DNA from: Salinisphaeraceae bacterium
GTDB lineage: Bacteria > Pseudomonadota > Gammaproteobacteria > Nevskiales > Salinisphaeraceae
Reading direction: 5' to 3'
DNA: 64,000 bases
Assembly (NCBI GenBank): GCA_002683405.1
Contig: NYTH01000028.1
Coordinates: forward strand, 1-64,000
Under the pieces are notes generated by a model. That model saw nothing but the letters and a program-made list of their open reading frames with translations, searched no databases and was not told the origin of the DNA. Below are positions 1-7,622 of this stretch, piece after piece. Made by a program: the position numbers and the translations under genes. Each line of letters opens with the position of its first letter. Position 1 is the stretch's first letter.

Positions 1-10
1 GCTGATGCGC

Positions 11-42
11 CTTCCTTTTTCGATAAACGTCGAAAAAGGAAG
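11..42. repeat. Perfect 13-bp inverted repeat, 6-base loop
   Basis: Arms at 11-23 and 30-42 are exact reverse complements (each has a run of five T or A followed by CGA or preceded by TCG), with loop TAAACG. It could terminate transcription entering from the left, since the arm carries five T's, or be the first unit of the palindrome array that follows. Confidence 0.8.
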
Positions 43-141
43 CCCTAGTCAGACAAACAAGGGGCGTTTCCCACGAACTCGCCCATTAGCAAAACTGCGT
101 TTCGCTACTGGGTTCCCTGCGCGCCTGCGCCAGCCGAGGGT

Positions 142-193
142 CCGAGTGAGGGACTCCTGTCCCACACTCGGAGCATGGACATCCTTGTCCATG
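142..193. repeat. Two adjacent hairpins sharing a TCCT loop
   Basis: Hairpin A has 13-base arms at 142-154 and 159-171 with one mismatch and loop TCCT. Hairpin B has perfect 8-base arms at 174-181 and 186-193, again with loop TCCT. Both have a GGAC...GTCC core around the loop, so they look like two diverged copies of one element. Confidence 0.8.
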
Positions 194-333
194 CCCGCTC
201 GCTGCGCTCGGGCCGGGAACCCCGGCTGCCTCCGGTGCTCGGCGAGTTCGAGGGGGATTCAAGAGCAGACCAATTCAGCCTCAGTGCCTTCGTCCGCCGT
301 CCGAGTTGCCGGGCAGGCTGGGGGACGCAAGGT

Positions 334-357
334 CAAAAGTACAGGGATGTACTTTTG
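334..357. repeat. Perfect 9-bp inverted repeat
   Basis: Arms 334-342 and 349-357 (CAAAAGTAC / GTACTTTTG) are perfect, with loop AGGGAT. On the minus strand the core reads GTACATCCCTGTAC, resembling the ACATCC-TGT core of the hairpin at 174-193. Confidence 0.8.
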
Positions 358-419
358 AGGCCCGCCTCGCAGGAAGCGAGTCGGGCCGACCTGTCCGCGT
401 CCCGCAGTCTGCACGGGGA

Positions 420-448
420 CCCGTTAATCCGCGCAGCGGATAAACGGG
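420..448. repeat. 13-bp inverted repeat, one mismatch
   Basis: Arms 420-432 and 436-448 (CCCGTTAATCCGC / GCGGATAAACGGG) pair at 12 of 13 positions across a 3-base loop. It is part of the same cluster of palindromes. Confidence 0.75.
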
Positions 449-474
449 CAACAAGGCCGGAACCAGCTTTTTTG

Positions 475-503
475 GTTTCTTTTTTTCTGGCAAAAAAAGA
501 AAC
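475..503. repeat. 12-bp T-rich/A-rich inverted repeat
   Basis: Arms 475-486 (GTTTC plus seven T) and 492-503 (seven A plus GAAAC) are perfect, with loop CTGGC. The stem is almost all A-T, unlike a standard GC-rich terminator stem, so I list it as a repeat unit and not a terminator. Confidence 0.75.
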
Positions 504-719
504 TCGCATCAGCTGCGTAGCAGCGGCGAAATTCTTATTCTTTAAACAAGAGGACACAGCGCAGAACCGTACTCATTGAGTTTTCACCCTAAAGCGCGAA
601 GAATCTTGTTTTTACGATGCGTATACAGCTTTTGCCGCGCGCAGCGTTCTCGCGATTACCCAATACGCGGTGGCCGAGTGGCATCATGCCGCCAGACGCA
701 ATCACGAACGGTCGGCAGC

Positions 720-2405
720 ATGAGCGCAACCACGCCTTTCCCAGATGACGCCACGCGCAGCACCCACGAGGTGACCAACCAGCCGCCGCCGCTGGGCGGC
801 GCGGACGGCCCCTACAACGCCTTTACCAGCGACCGCGCCCTGCAGGACGCCGTGGCGCGCGAGGGCGGCGACTGGGGCGCAGACCGACTGAGCGCGTTCG
901 GCGCCATCGCCGGCGATTCGCTGTTCGATACCGGCCGGCTGGCCAACGAGAATCCGCCGACGCTGCGGGCGTTCGACCGTTACGGCCACCGGCTGGACGA
1001 GGTGGAATTTCACCCGGCCTGGCACGAGTCCATGCGGCTGGCCAAGGAAAACGGGTTGCATTCGCTCACCTGGACCGACGACCGGCCCGGGGCGCAGGTG
1101 GTGCGCTCTGCCCTGGCCTACCTGCACAACCAGTTCGAAGCCGGCAGCATGTGCCCCATTACCATGACGCACGCCTGCGTGCCGGCCCTGCGGCGCCAGC
1201 CGGACGTGGCCGAGCAGTGGCTACCCGGCATTCTGGCCAACGCCTATGATCCGCACTGCCGGCCGGCCGACCGGAAAACCGGCCTGACCATCGGCATGGG
1301 CATGACCGAAAAACAGGGCGGCTCGGACGTGCGCGCCAACACCACGCAAGCCGTGGCCATCGACCGGAAAGGCCCGGGCGAAGCCTATCGGCTGACAGGC
1401 CACAAGTGGTTCTTCTCCGCGCCCATGTGCGACGGCTTTCTGGTGCTGGGCCAGACCGACCAGGGCCTGTCCTGCTTCCTGCTGCCCAAGTGGACGCCGG
1501 AGGGCGAGCGCAACCGCATCGAGATTCAGCGGCTCAAGGACAAGCTGGGCGACAAGTCCAACGCCTCCAGCGAGGTGGAGTTCCGCGGCGCCTTTGGCTG
1601 GATGATCGGCGAGCCGGGCCGCGGCGTGCCGACCATCCTCGACATGGTCGCCCAGACGCGACTGGACTGCGTGCTCGGCTCGGCCGGGCTGATGCGCCAA
1701 TCGCTGGTCCAGGCGCTGCATCATTGTGCCTACCGTGAGGCGTTCGGCGGCCGGCTGATCGACAAGCCGCTCATGCAGAACGTGCTCGCCGATCTCAGCC
1801 TGGAATCGGAAGCCGCCGTGGCGCTGGCCCTGCGGCTGGCCCGCGCCTTCGAGGCCGGCGCCCGGGGCGACGAAAGCGAGCAGCAACTGGCCCGCCTGGC
1901 CATGCCGGTAGCCAAGTACTGGGTATGCAAACGCACCCCTGCCACGGTGAACGAAGCCCAGGAATGCATGGGCGGCGCGGGTTATGTGGAGGAATCGATT
2001 CTGCCGCGGCTCTACCGGCAGGCGCCGCTGAATTCCATCTGGGAAGGTTCAGGCAACGTCCAGTGTCTGGACGTGCTGCGCGTGCTCTCCCGCGACCGCG
2101 ACTGCTTCGACACGCTGCGCCTGCAGCTGCACGCCGCGCGCGGTCTGAACGAGGAATACGACGCCCACATCGAGCGGCTGGATCGAGCCATGACGGATAC
2201 GGCCAGCCTGGAAGTGCGAGCCCGCAGCGTGACGGCAGACATTGCCCTGGCGCTTCAGGCCAGCCTGCTGCTGCAGGCGGAAAGCTCTGTCGTGGCGCAG
2301 GCCTTCTGCCGCAGCCGCCTGAACGGCCAGGGCCCGGCCGCCTTCGGCACCCTGCCCGCGGACGTTGACCTGCAGGCCCTGGTTGACCGGGCCATGCCGC
2401 ACTGA
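720..2405 (+). CDS. Acyl-CoA dehydrogenase family protein, AidB-like
   Basis: This 561-residue protein belongs to the long acyl-CoA dehydrogenase family that includes E. coli AidB (541 aa), an FAD flavoprotein of the adaptive response to alkylating agents. The family signature MTEKQGGSDVRANT is at residues 195-208, and the C-terminal NSIWEGSGNVQCLD stretch is typical of AidB-type proteins. Members bind FAD, and AidB itself binds DNA. Whether this one acts on acyl-CoA or in alkylation protection cannot be told from sequence. The frame is open back to 576, but residues encoded before 720 are Arg/Cys-rich and unlike the family, so I start at the ATG at 720. It ends 22 bases from the convergent CheR-GGDEF-EAL gene. 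The other AidB-regulon genes (ada, alkB, alkA) are not in this window. Confidence 0.9.
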   Translation: MSATTPFPDDATRSTHEVTNQPPPLGGADGPYNAFTSDRALQDAVAREGGDWGADRLSAFGAIAGDSLFDTGRLANENPPTLRAFDRYGHRLDEVEFHPAWHESMRLAKENGLHSLTWTDDRPGAQVVRSALAYLHNQFEAGSMCPITMTHACVPALRRQPDVAEQWLPGILANAYDPHCRPADRKTGLTIGMGMTEKQGGSDVRANTTQAVAIDRKGPGEAYRLTGHKWFFSAPMCDGFLVLGQTDQGLSCFLLPKWTPEGERNRIEIQRLKDKLGDKSNASSEVEFRGAFGWMIGEPGRGVPTILDMVAQTRLDCVLGSAGLMRQSLVQALHHCAYREAFGGRLIDKPLMQNVLADLSLESEAAVALALRLARAFEAGARGDESEQQLARLAMPVAKYWVCKRTPATVNEAQECMGGAGYVEESILPRLYRQAPLNSIWEGSGNVQCLDVLRVLSRDRDCFDTLRLQLHAARGLNEEYDAHIERLDRAMTDTASLEVRARSVTADIALALQASLLLQAESSVVAQAFCRSRLNGQGPAAFGTLPADVDLQALVDRAMPH

Positions 2406-2427
2406 AAACCCGTGCTCGGCGCCCGCC

Positions 2428-5400
2428 CTACTCCGGAAACGGCCCCGGCTTGCCCGTGTAGAAACCCTGCACCAGGTCCACGTTCATCAAACGCAGCATG
2501 TCCAGCGTGGCCTCGTCTTCCAGATGCTCGGCAATCGTGATGATGCCGAGTTCGTTACCGATCCGCACCGCGGATTCCACCACGGCGCGGTCCACACTGC
2601 TCTCCAGGATGTTGCGCACGAACGAGCCGTCGATCTTCAGGTAGTCGATCGGCATGTTCTTCAGATAGGTAAACGAAGACATGCCGGCGCCGAAATCGTC
2701 CAGCGCAAACTTGCAGCCCATATCCCGAAGCTGATTCATGAAGCGCACGGCCACCGTAAGCTGTGACACGGCCGCGGTTTCGGTGATCTCGAAGCAGATC
2801 TGCTCGGGGTTCAGGCCGTACTCGAGCAGCCCGTCGCGCACGAAGCCCACGAACTTGCTGTCGCTCAGCGTCTGACCGGAAAGATTGATGGCGTAGACGG
2901 CATCGGTCCTGTCCAGAACCGGGCCCAGCTGAGACAGCGCCCGCCGGGTGGTGGCGCGGTCCACCGAGTTCATAAGGTAATAGCGCTCGGCTGCGGGAAT
3001 GAATTCGCCCGGGCTGATGACCTGGCCATCCACGCCGACAAAGCGCACCAGCAGCTCGTGGTAGGTGGCCACGAGCGGCTGCTGATGGATGTCCAGCACC
3101 GGCTGCGAGACAAACTTGAAGCGCTCGTCCTGAATGGCGTCGCTGATGTCCGCCACCAGCTGCATTTCGGTGTAGCGGCCGGAAGTCTGCTCTTCCTCCG
3201 AGCCCGAGACGTGAAACCGGTTGCGTCCCGCGTCCTTGGCCGAATAGCAGGCGGCATCGGCCTGGGCCAGCACGCGAGACACGTTTTCCGCGCCGGAATC
3301 GATCATGGCCACGCCAATGCTCGCGCCCACGTCGTAGCTGCGATCGTCCCAGTCGAAGCGGTGGGTCTCGACGGCGTTGATCAATTCCCCCGCAATGCGT
3401 TCGGCCGTCTCCAGATCGCAGTTGCGCAGCAGAATACCGAACTCGTCGCCGCCCAGGCGCGCCAGCAGATCGGCCTTGCGCAGCCGCTCGCGCAGCACGC
3501 CGGCAATCTGCCGCAGCAGTTCGTCACCGGCCGTGTGGCCGCTGCTGTCGTTGACGATCTTGAAGCGATCCAGGTCCACGTACAGCAGCGCGTCGCTGGC
3601 GTGCTCGCTCCGCTGGCCGGGCGCCATTTCCCGGTTGAGAATGCGCTCGAACTCGTCACGGTTGACCAGCCCGGTCAGCAGATCGTGCGAAGCGCGGTAG
3701 GACAGCTCGTCGGCGAGCAACTGCTGATCGGTCACGTCGCGGAAAACCAGTACGGCGCCCACGATTTCACCCGCGTGATTGGTCAAGGGGGCCGCGGAGG
3801 AATCGATACCGATGCGCCGGCCACCCCGATTGGTGAGCGAAACGCCATATTCGGTCTGCTCGATCACGCGGTTGTCGGTCAGGCAGCGCCGCACGGGCGA
3901 TTCGATGGAACGGCTGCCGTGATCGCTGTACAGCGCGAAGTACTCCTCCAGCGGTTTGCCCAGCGCATCTTCCAGGCGGCAGACAATAAGATTTTCCGCC
4001 GCCGGATTCATGTAGGTGATGCGCAGATCGAGATTGGTGGTGATGACGCCGTCACCCACCGCGCGCAGCGTGGTCTGAATGCGCTCCCTTTCGTCCGACA
4101 GCGCTTCGACCGCCACGGCGCGCTCCTCGCGCAGGCGAGCGGTGCTCAACCCGACTTCCAGCAGATCGGCCACCGCCGTTGACAGGCTGATTTCGTGTTC
4201 CGACCACGCCCGCGGCTGGGTGCTGAACAGGCAGATCAGGCCCATTTCGTCATATTCATGCCGCATGGGCGTCACCAGCGCGCCCCGGATACCCTCGGCT
4301 TCGAAATAGGGGCGCGCCTCGCGGTAGAGGCCGGATTCGTTCACGTCCGAGGCCACGGCCGGCCGCCCCCCGCGCAGCCGCACCACCAGCGGCTGCCCGG
4401 TATCCAGCACGAAGCTGCGCATGGAGGGCTCTCTCATGTCGACCCCGTCACCCGCAGCGGCCTCCAGCAGGCTGATGCGGCCATCGTCGCTTAGAGTGGC
4501 ATGCATGGCGATGGTGCCGGGGAAAATGCGCGCCATATTGGCCAGCGTGGTTTCCACGACCGCGTGCGAGGATTCCTCGCCCACCAGCGCGCGGGACACC
4601 TTGTTCAGCAGCGACAGGCGATGCCGCTCCTGCTGCAGCGACAACTCGCGTTCCTTCTCGCGCTGGACGTTCTCGATCTGGCAGATATAGCGTTCGGCTT
4701 CGCCGCGGGCATTGCGGGAGACCGCAACGTTGAGGAGCACCCGGACGGGGTCGCCATTCGCGTTGACCAGCCGGTATTCGTCGCGGTGCGTGGTGATCGA
4801 CTTCGCATTCATTCCGGATACGGCGGTCAGCCAGCGAGCGCGATCGCCGTCTACCAGCAATTCGTCGATCGCCTTATTACCCAACGTGGCCTCCGAACGC
4901 CCCAGCAGCGAACACAGCGCGGTATTGATACGAGTTATTCGCCGCTTCTCGTTAAGCAGCGCCATGCCCACTCCGCCCTGTTCGAACGTCGCACGGTAGA
5001 GCGCCTCGCTCTCTCGAATTGCCGCCTCCGAGCGCTGCTGGCTGGTGACATCGAAAAAGCTGAGCAGCACGCCGACCGTTTTCTGCTCGGGCGATCGATA
5101 GGGCACGACCCGAAGGGTAAACTTGCGCCCTTGATGATCGTTTATCGATATCTCATCCGGCACGCCGGACAGGAAGACCCCGCGAATATTCGGCAGGAAG
5201 CCGAGCAGATCGATGTCGGCATCGATGCTCGCAATGGGGGCTTCGGGCGCCAGATCATCCAGATGCAGCAGTTCGACCGCGGCCGCGTTGGCCTGACTGA
5301 CCCGCAGATGCTCGTCCAGCACGACCATCGGGTAATCCAGGCTTTCCTTGATGTTGTCCAGGTCTTCGGCGAGCCTGGCCAGCTCGGCGGATTTCTGCTC

Positions 5401-7332
5401 CAGCGCGTTATTGGCGGTCAGCAGTCGCTCGTGGCTGGACTGGATTGTCTCGTTGGCGGTTTGCAGCGCTTCGTGGGTGAATCGCATCTCTTCATTGGAC
5501 GACTGCAGCGCGTCGCCTTGCAGCTGCCGCTCCTTGCTGGAAGTGGCCAGCGCCTCGATCACGGTCCGAAGCTGTTGCCGCGTAGCGGCGAGCTCCTTTT
5601 CGAGTTCGGCCATTATGCCGCCCTGAAGGTCTTCGCCGACCGCGCTCTGCTCACTCTCGGGACTCTCCGTCACCCGGTTGAACGAGAGCGTCAGGAAGGT
5701 GTGCTCGTCGTGCTCGAGCGGCGCCACGCTGACGCGCACCCGCGCCTGTTCGCCCTCGATCTTCAGTGTCCGGATACCGCCTTCGCGGCCAACAGCCTCT
5801 CGGCGGCAGCGGTTCACCAGCGCCCGGACTTCGGGGCGAAGCGCCTCATCCACCATGGCAAACAGATCAAGCTCGGCGCTGCCGCTCGGAAAGCGCAGGA
5901 ATGGCCGCAGGTCGCCGGTGAAATTGACGACGTTGTTATTCGCGTCCACCAGCAGTGATGGCGGGCTGTAGCGCTCGAGCAGCGCGTCCCGCATACGCAC
6001 CGCCAGACTGGGCGTATTGTCCCCCCGGCTTGCGCCGGGCGCGGCATCCGATGCGGCGGATATCCGAACGCGAGGCTGATGAGCCTTCCCGCCGGCATCC
6101 GGCCCCGTATTGTCGAGTCGCCGGTAAATGCACCCGGCCGAAGCAATCGGTTCGAACAGGTCCTGCCGGTCACAGGTTTCCGTTGTGCCTAGAAACAGAA
6201 TGCCGCCCGGCTTGAGCGCGTAATGCAGTATGTCCTGAATACGCGCCTGGGCCGCCCGGGTGAAATCAATGAGCAGATTGCGGCAGGCAACAAGATCAAT
6301 CCTGGAGAACGGCGGGTCATCCATCAGGTTCTGCGCCGCAAAGACCAGGTGCCGACGCAGCGTCGCGCACACCGAATAGGCTTGTCCCTGTTGGTCCAGA
6401 TAGCGGTCGCGGTACGCCTGCGGCAGCGACTGCACCGCGGCTTCGTCATACACGCCGTTACGGGCGTGCTCGACTGCGGCCTGATCGATATCGCTGGCAA
6501 AGACAATGAACGCCGGGGCATCGGGCCGCTCACGCACGGCCTCGGCAAACAGCATGGCAAGGCTGTAGGCCTCCTCGCCCGTGGCGCAGGCGGGCACCCA
6601 GATACGCAGCACGTCGTGGGCGCCCTTGTCCTCGACCAGTTTTTCAATCAGCGATTGAAGCGCGTCGAAGCCATCCGGGTCGCGGAAAAAGGCGGTCGCC
6701 GATGCCAGCACCTCCCGCACCAGCGCCAGGGCCTCTTCCGCGTCGCTATCGAGCCGTTCGGCGTAGGCCTGCAGGGAGGCGCAGTCATGCAGCGCCATTC
6801 TTGCGGCGATACGGCGATCCAGCGTAGACGGCTTGTAGTGGCTCAGATCGTAGCCGCTCTTGCCGCGGATCAGACTGATGACCTGATTGACCCAGTCCGA
6901 CGAGCCTTCACGCTCGGGCGGCGCCGGCGGCTGATCGACACCATCATTCGCCGGAGCAGCATCGGCGACGGTCTGGAGCGGCGGCTTATCGACGGCCACG
7001 CTGGCGGCCTTTGCTGTTTCGGTATTCTTGGGCGACTGAGCATCCGTCGGCTCAGCGGCGCTGGCAGTATTTTTCACGGTGCTGGAATCTTGGCGGGAAC
7101 TGCGGCTGCTGCCGCTCTGCTGTTTCTTCCGGGGCGCGGGCTTGCGCTTGGCCGCATCACCCCGGGTGGACGTGGTCTTCGGTTTGGCGGCCGTCTTTTT
7201 CTTCGATGACGCTGGCTTCGCGGTCTTGCCCGCCCGCCCACTGCTTCCGGACTTCTTGCGCACGCGCACAGGCCTGGCGGATGCGTCCGCTTGCTGGTCT
7301 TCCGGCGGTTGCTCGGTCTTGTCGTCAGCCAC
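2428..7332 (-). CDS. CheR methyltransferase-PAS-GAF-GGDEF-EAL multidomain signalling protein
   Basis: A 1634-residue cytoplasmic protein with GTG start and no evident membrane segment. Domains in order: Lys/Ala/Ser-rich disordered tail (1-140); CheR-type SAM methyltransferase (about 145-406, with TAFFRDP at 213-219 and ATGEEAYSLAM near 250-260); PAS-like region (about 440-550); coiled coil (570-665); two PAS domains (about 665-765 and 775-890); GAF (905-1070); PAS (1085-1205); GGDEF (motif intact at 1294-1298, with an RKAD inhibitory site at 1285-1288); EAL (1390-1630, motif ELL at 1426). EAL metal and catalytic positions look present: E1426, N1483, E1515, D1545-D1546, K1566, E1602, Q1622. 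It resembles CheB-CheR-PAS proteins that lost CheB and gained a cyclic-di-GMP output. I infer synthesis or hydrolysis of c-di-GMP under sensory control. Chemoreceptors and other che genes are absent from this window. Confidence 0.9.
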   Translation of the reverse strand: MADDKTEQPPEDQQADASARPVRVRKKSGSSGRAGKTAKPASSKKKTAAKPKTTSTRGDAAKRKPAPRKKQQSGSSRSSRQDSSTVKNTASAAEPTDAQSPKNTETAKAASVAVDKPPLQTVADAAPANDGVDQPPAPPEREGSSDWVNQVISLIRGKSGYDLSHYKPSTLDRRIAARMALHDCASLQAYAERLDSDAEEALALVREVLASATAFFRDPDGFDALQSLIEKLVEDKGAHDVLRIWVPACATGEEAYSLAMLFAEAVRERPDAPAFIVFASDIDQAAVEHARNGVYDEAAVQSLPQAYRDRYLDQQGQAYSVCATLRRHLVFAAQNLMDDPPFSRIDLVACRNLLIDFTRAAQARIQDILHYALKPGGILFLGTTETCDRQDLFEPIASAGCIYRRLDNTGPDAGGKAHQPRVRISAASDAAPGASRGDNTPSLAVRMRDALLERYSPPSLLVDANNNVVNFTGDLRPFLRFPSGSAELDLFAMVDEALRPEVRALVNRCRREAVGREGGIRTLKIEGEQARVRVSVAPLEHDEHTFLTLSFNRVTESPESEQSAVGEDLQGGIMAELEKELAATRQQLRTVIEALATSSKERQLQGDALQSSNEEMRFTHEALQTANETIQSSHERLLTANNALEQKSAELARLAEDLDNIKESLDYPMVVLDEHLRVSQANAAAVELLHLDDLAPEAPIASIDADIDLLGFLPNIRGVFLSGVPDEISINDHQGRKFTLRVVPYRSPEQKTVGVLLSFFDVTSQQRSEAAIRESEALYRATFEQGGVGMALLNEKRRITRINTALCSLLGRSEATLGNKAIDELLVDGDRARWLTAVSGMNAKSITTHRDEYRLVNANGDPVRVLLNVAVSRNARGEAERYICQIENVQREKERELSLQQERHRLSLLNKVSRALVGEESSHAVVETTLANMARIFPGTIAMHATLSDDGRISLLEAAAGDGVDMREPSMRSFVLDTGQPLVVRLRGGRPAVASDVNESGLYREARPYFEAEGIRGALVTPMRHEYDEMGLICLFSTQPRAWSEHEISLSTAVADLLEVGLSTARLREERAVAVEALSDERERIQTTLRAVGDGVITTNLDLRITYMNPAAENLIVCRLEDALGKPLEEYFALYSDHGSRSIESPVRRCLTDNRVIEQTEYGVSLTNRGGRRIGIDSSAAPLTNHAGEIVGAVLVFRDVTDQQLLADELSYRASHDLLTGLVNRDEFERILNREMAPGQRSEHASDALLYVDLDRFKIVNDSSGHTAGDELLRQIAGVLRERLRKADLLARLGGDEFGILLRNCDLETAERIAGELINAVETHRFDWDDRSYDVGASIGVAMIDSGAENVSRVLAQADAACYSAKDAGRNRFHVSGSEEEQTSGRYTEMQLVADISDAIQDERFKFVSQPVLDIHQQPLVATYHELLVRFVGVDGQVISPGEFIPAAERYYLMNSVDRATTRRALSQLGPVLDRTDAVYAINLSGQTLSDSKFVGFVRDGLLEYGLNPEQICFEITETAAVSQLTVAVRFMNQLRDMGCKFALDDFGAGMSSFTYLKNMPIDYLKIDGSFVRNILESSVDRAVVESAVRIGNELGIITIAEHLEDEATLDMLRLMNVDLVQGFYTGKPGPFPE

Positions 7333-7622
7333 TGTCTCGCACTCGCTGCTCTACGCCCCCGTGCACCCCTGGCTGACTCGCGAAGCCGCGGCTATGGTGC
7401 AGGTCCGTGTTATGTATCGGTCGCCGCAAGGCACTCTTGAGTCTCTTCGTGCCGAAAATCTTCGGGGGCGGGCAGGCGGCGGGGCAGTCCCGCCAAACGG
7501 CCCGCACGCCGATTCCCGCCGCCGGGTACATTCATCGCGCGCTTAACGCAGATGGGTGTAAATACCGGTCGGCGAGCCGATATATCATCTGATACATTTT
7601 ATCGTTATTCTGCATCGTAAAG
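7333..7622. other. Divergent intergenic region
   Basis: This 290-base gap separates two divergently transcribed genes, each with a GTG start as called. An A/T-rich stretch at 7578-7610 may hold a promoter for the plus-strand gene, but I cannot pick convincing -35 and -10 boxes. No RNA gene was recognised. Confidence 0.5.

Larger units (their letters stand above)
1..719. other. Non-coding, palindrome-rich intergenic region
   Basis: No convincing gene lies before the acyl-CoA dehydrogenase start at 720. Short open frames exist on both strands, but their translations are low-complexity, rich in Arg/Ser/Pro, and overlap each other. About the first 505 bases are filled with separate inverted repeats, listed individually below. 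From roughly 505 to 719 I see nothing recognisable. Confidence 0.7.

Noticed and set aside
576..719. Upstream extension of the acyl-CoA dehydrogenase gene
   Set aside because: The 48 extra residues are Arg/Cys-rich and unlike the family; the protein from 720 has the expected length.
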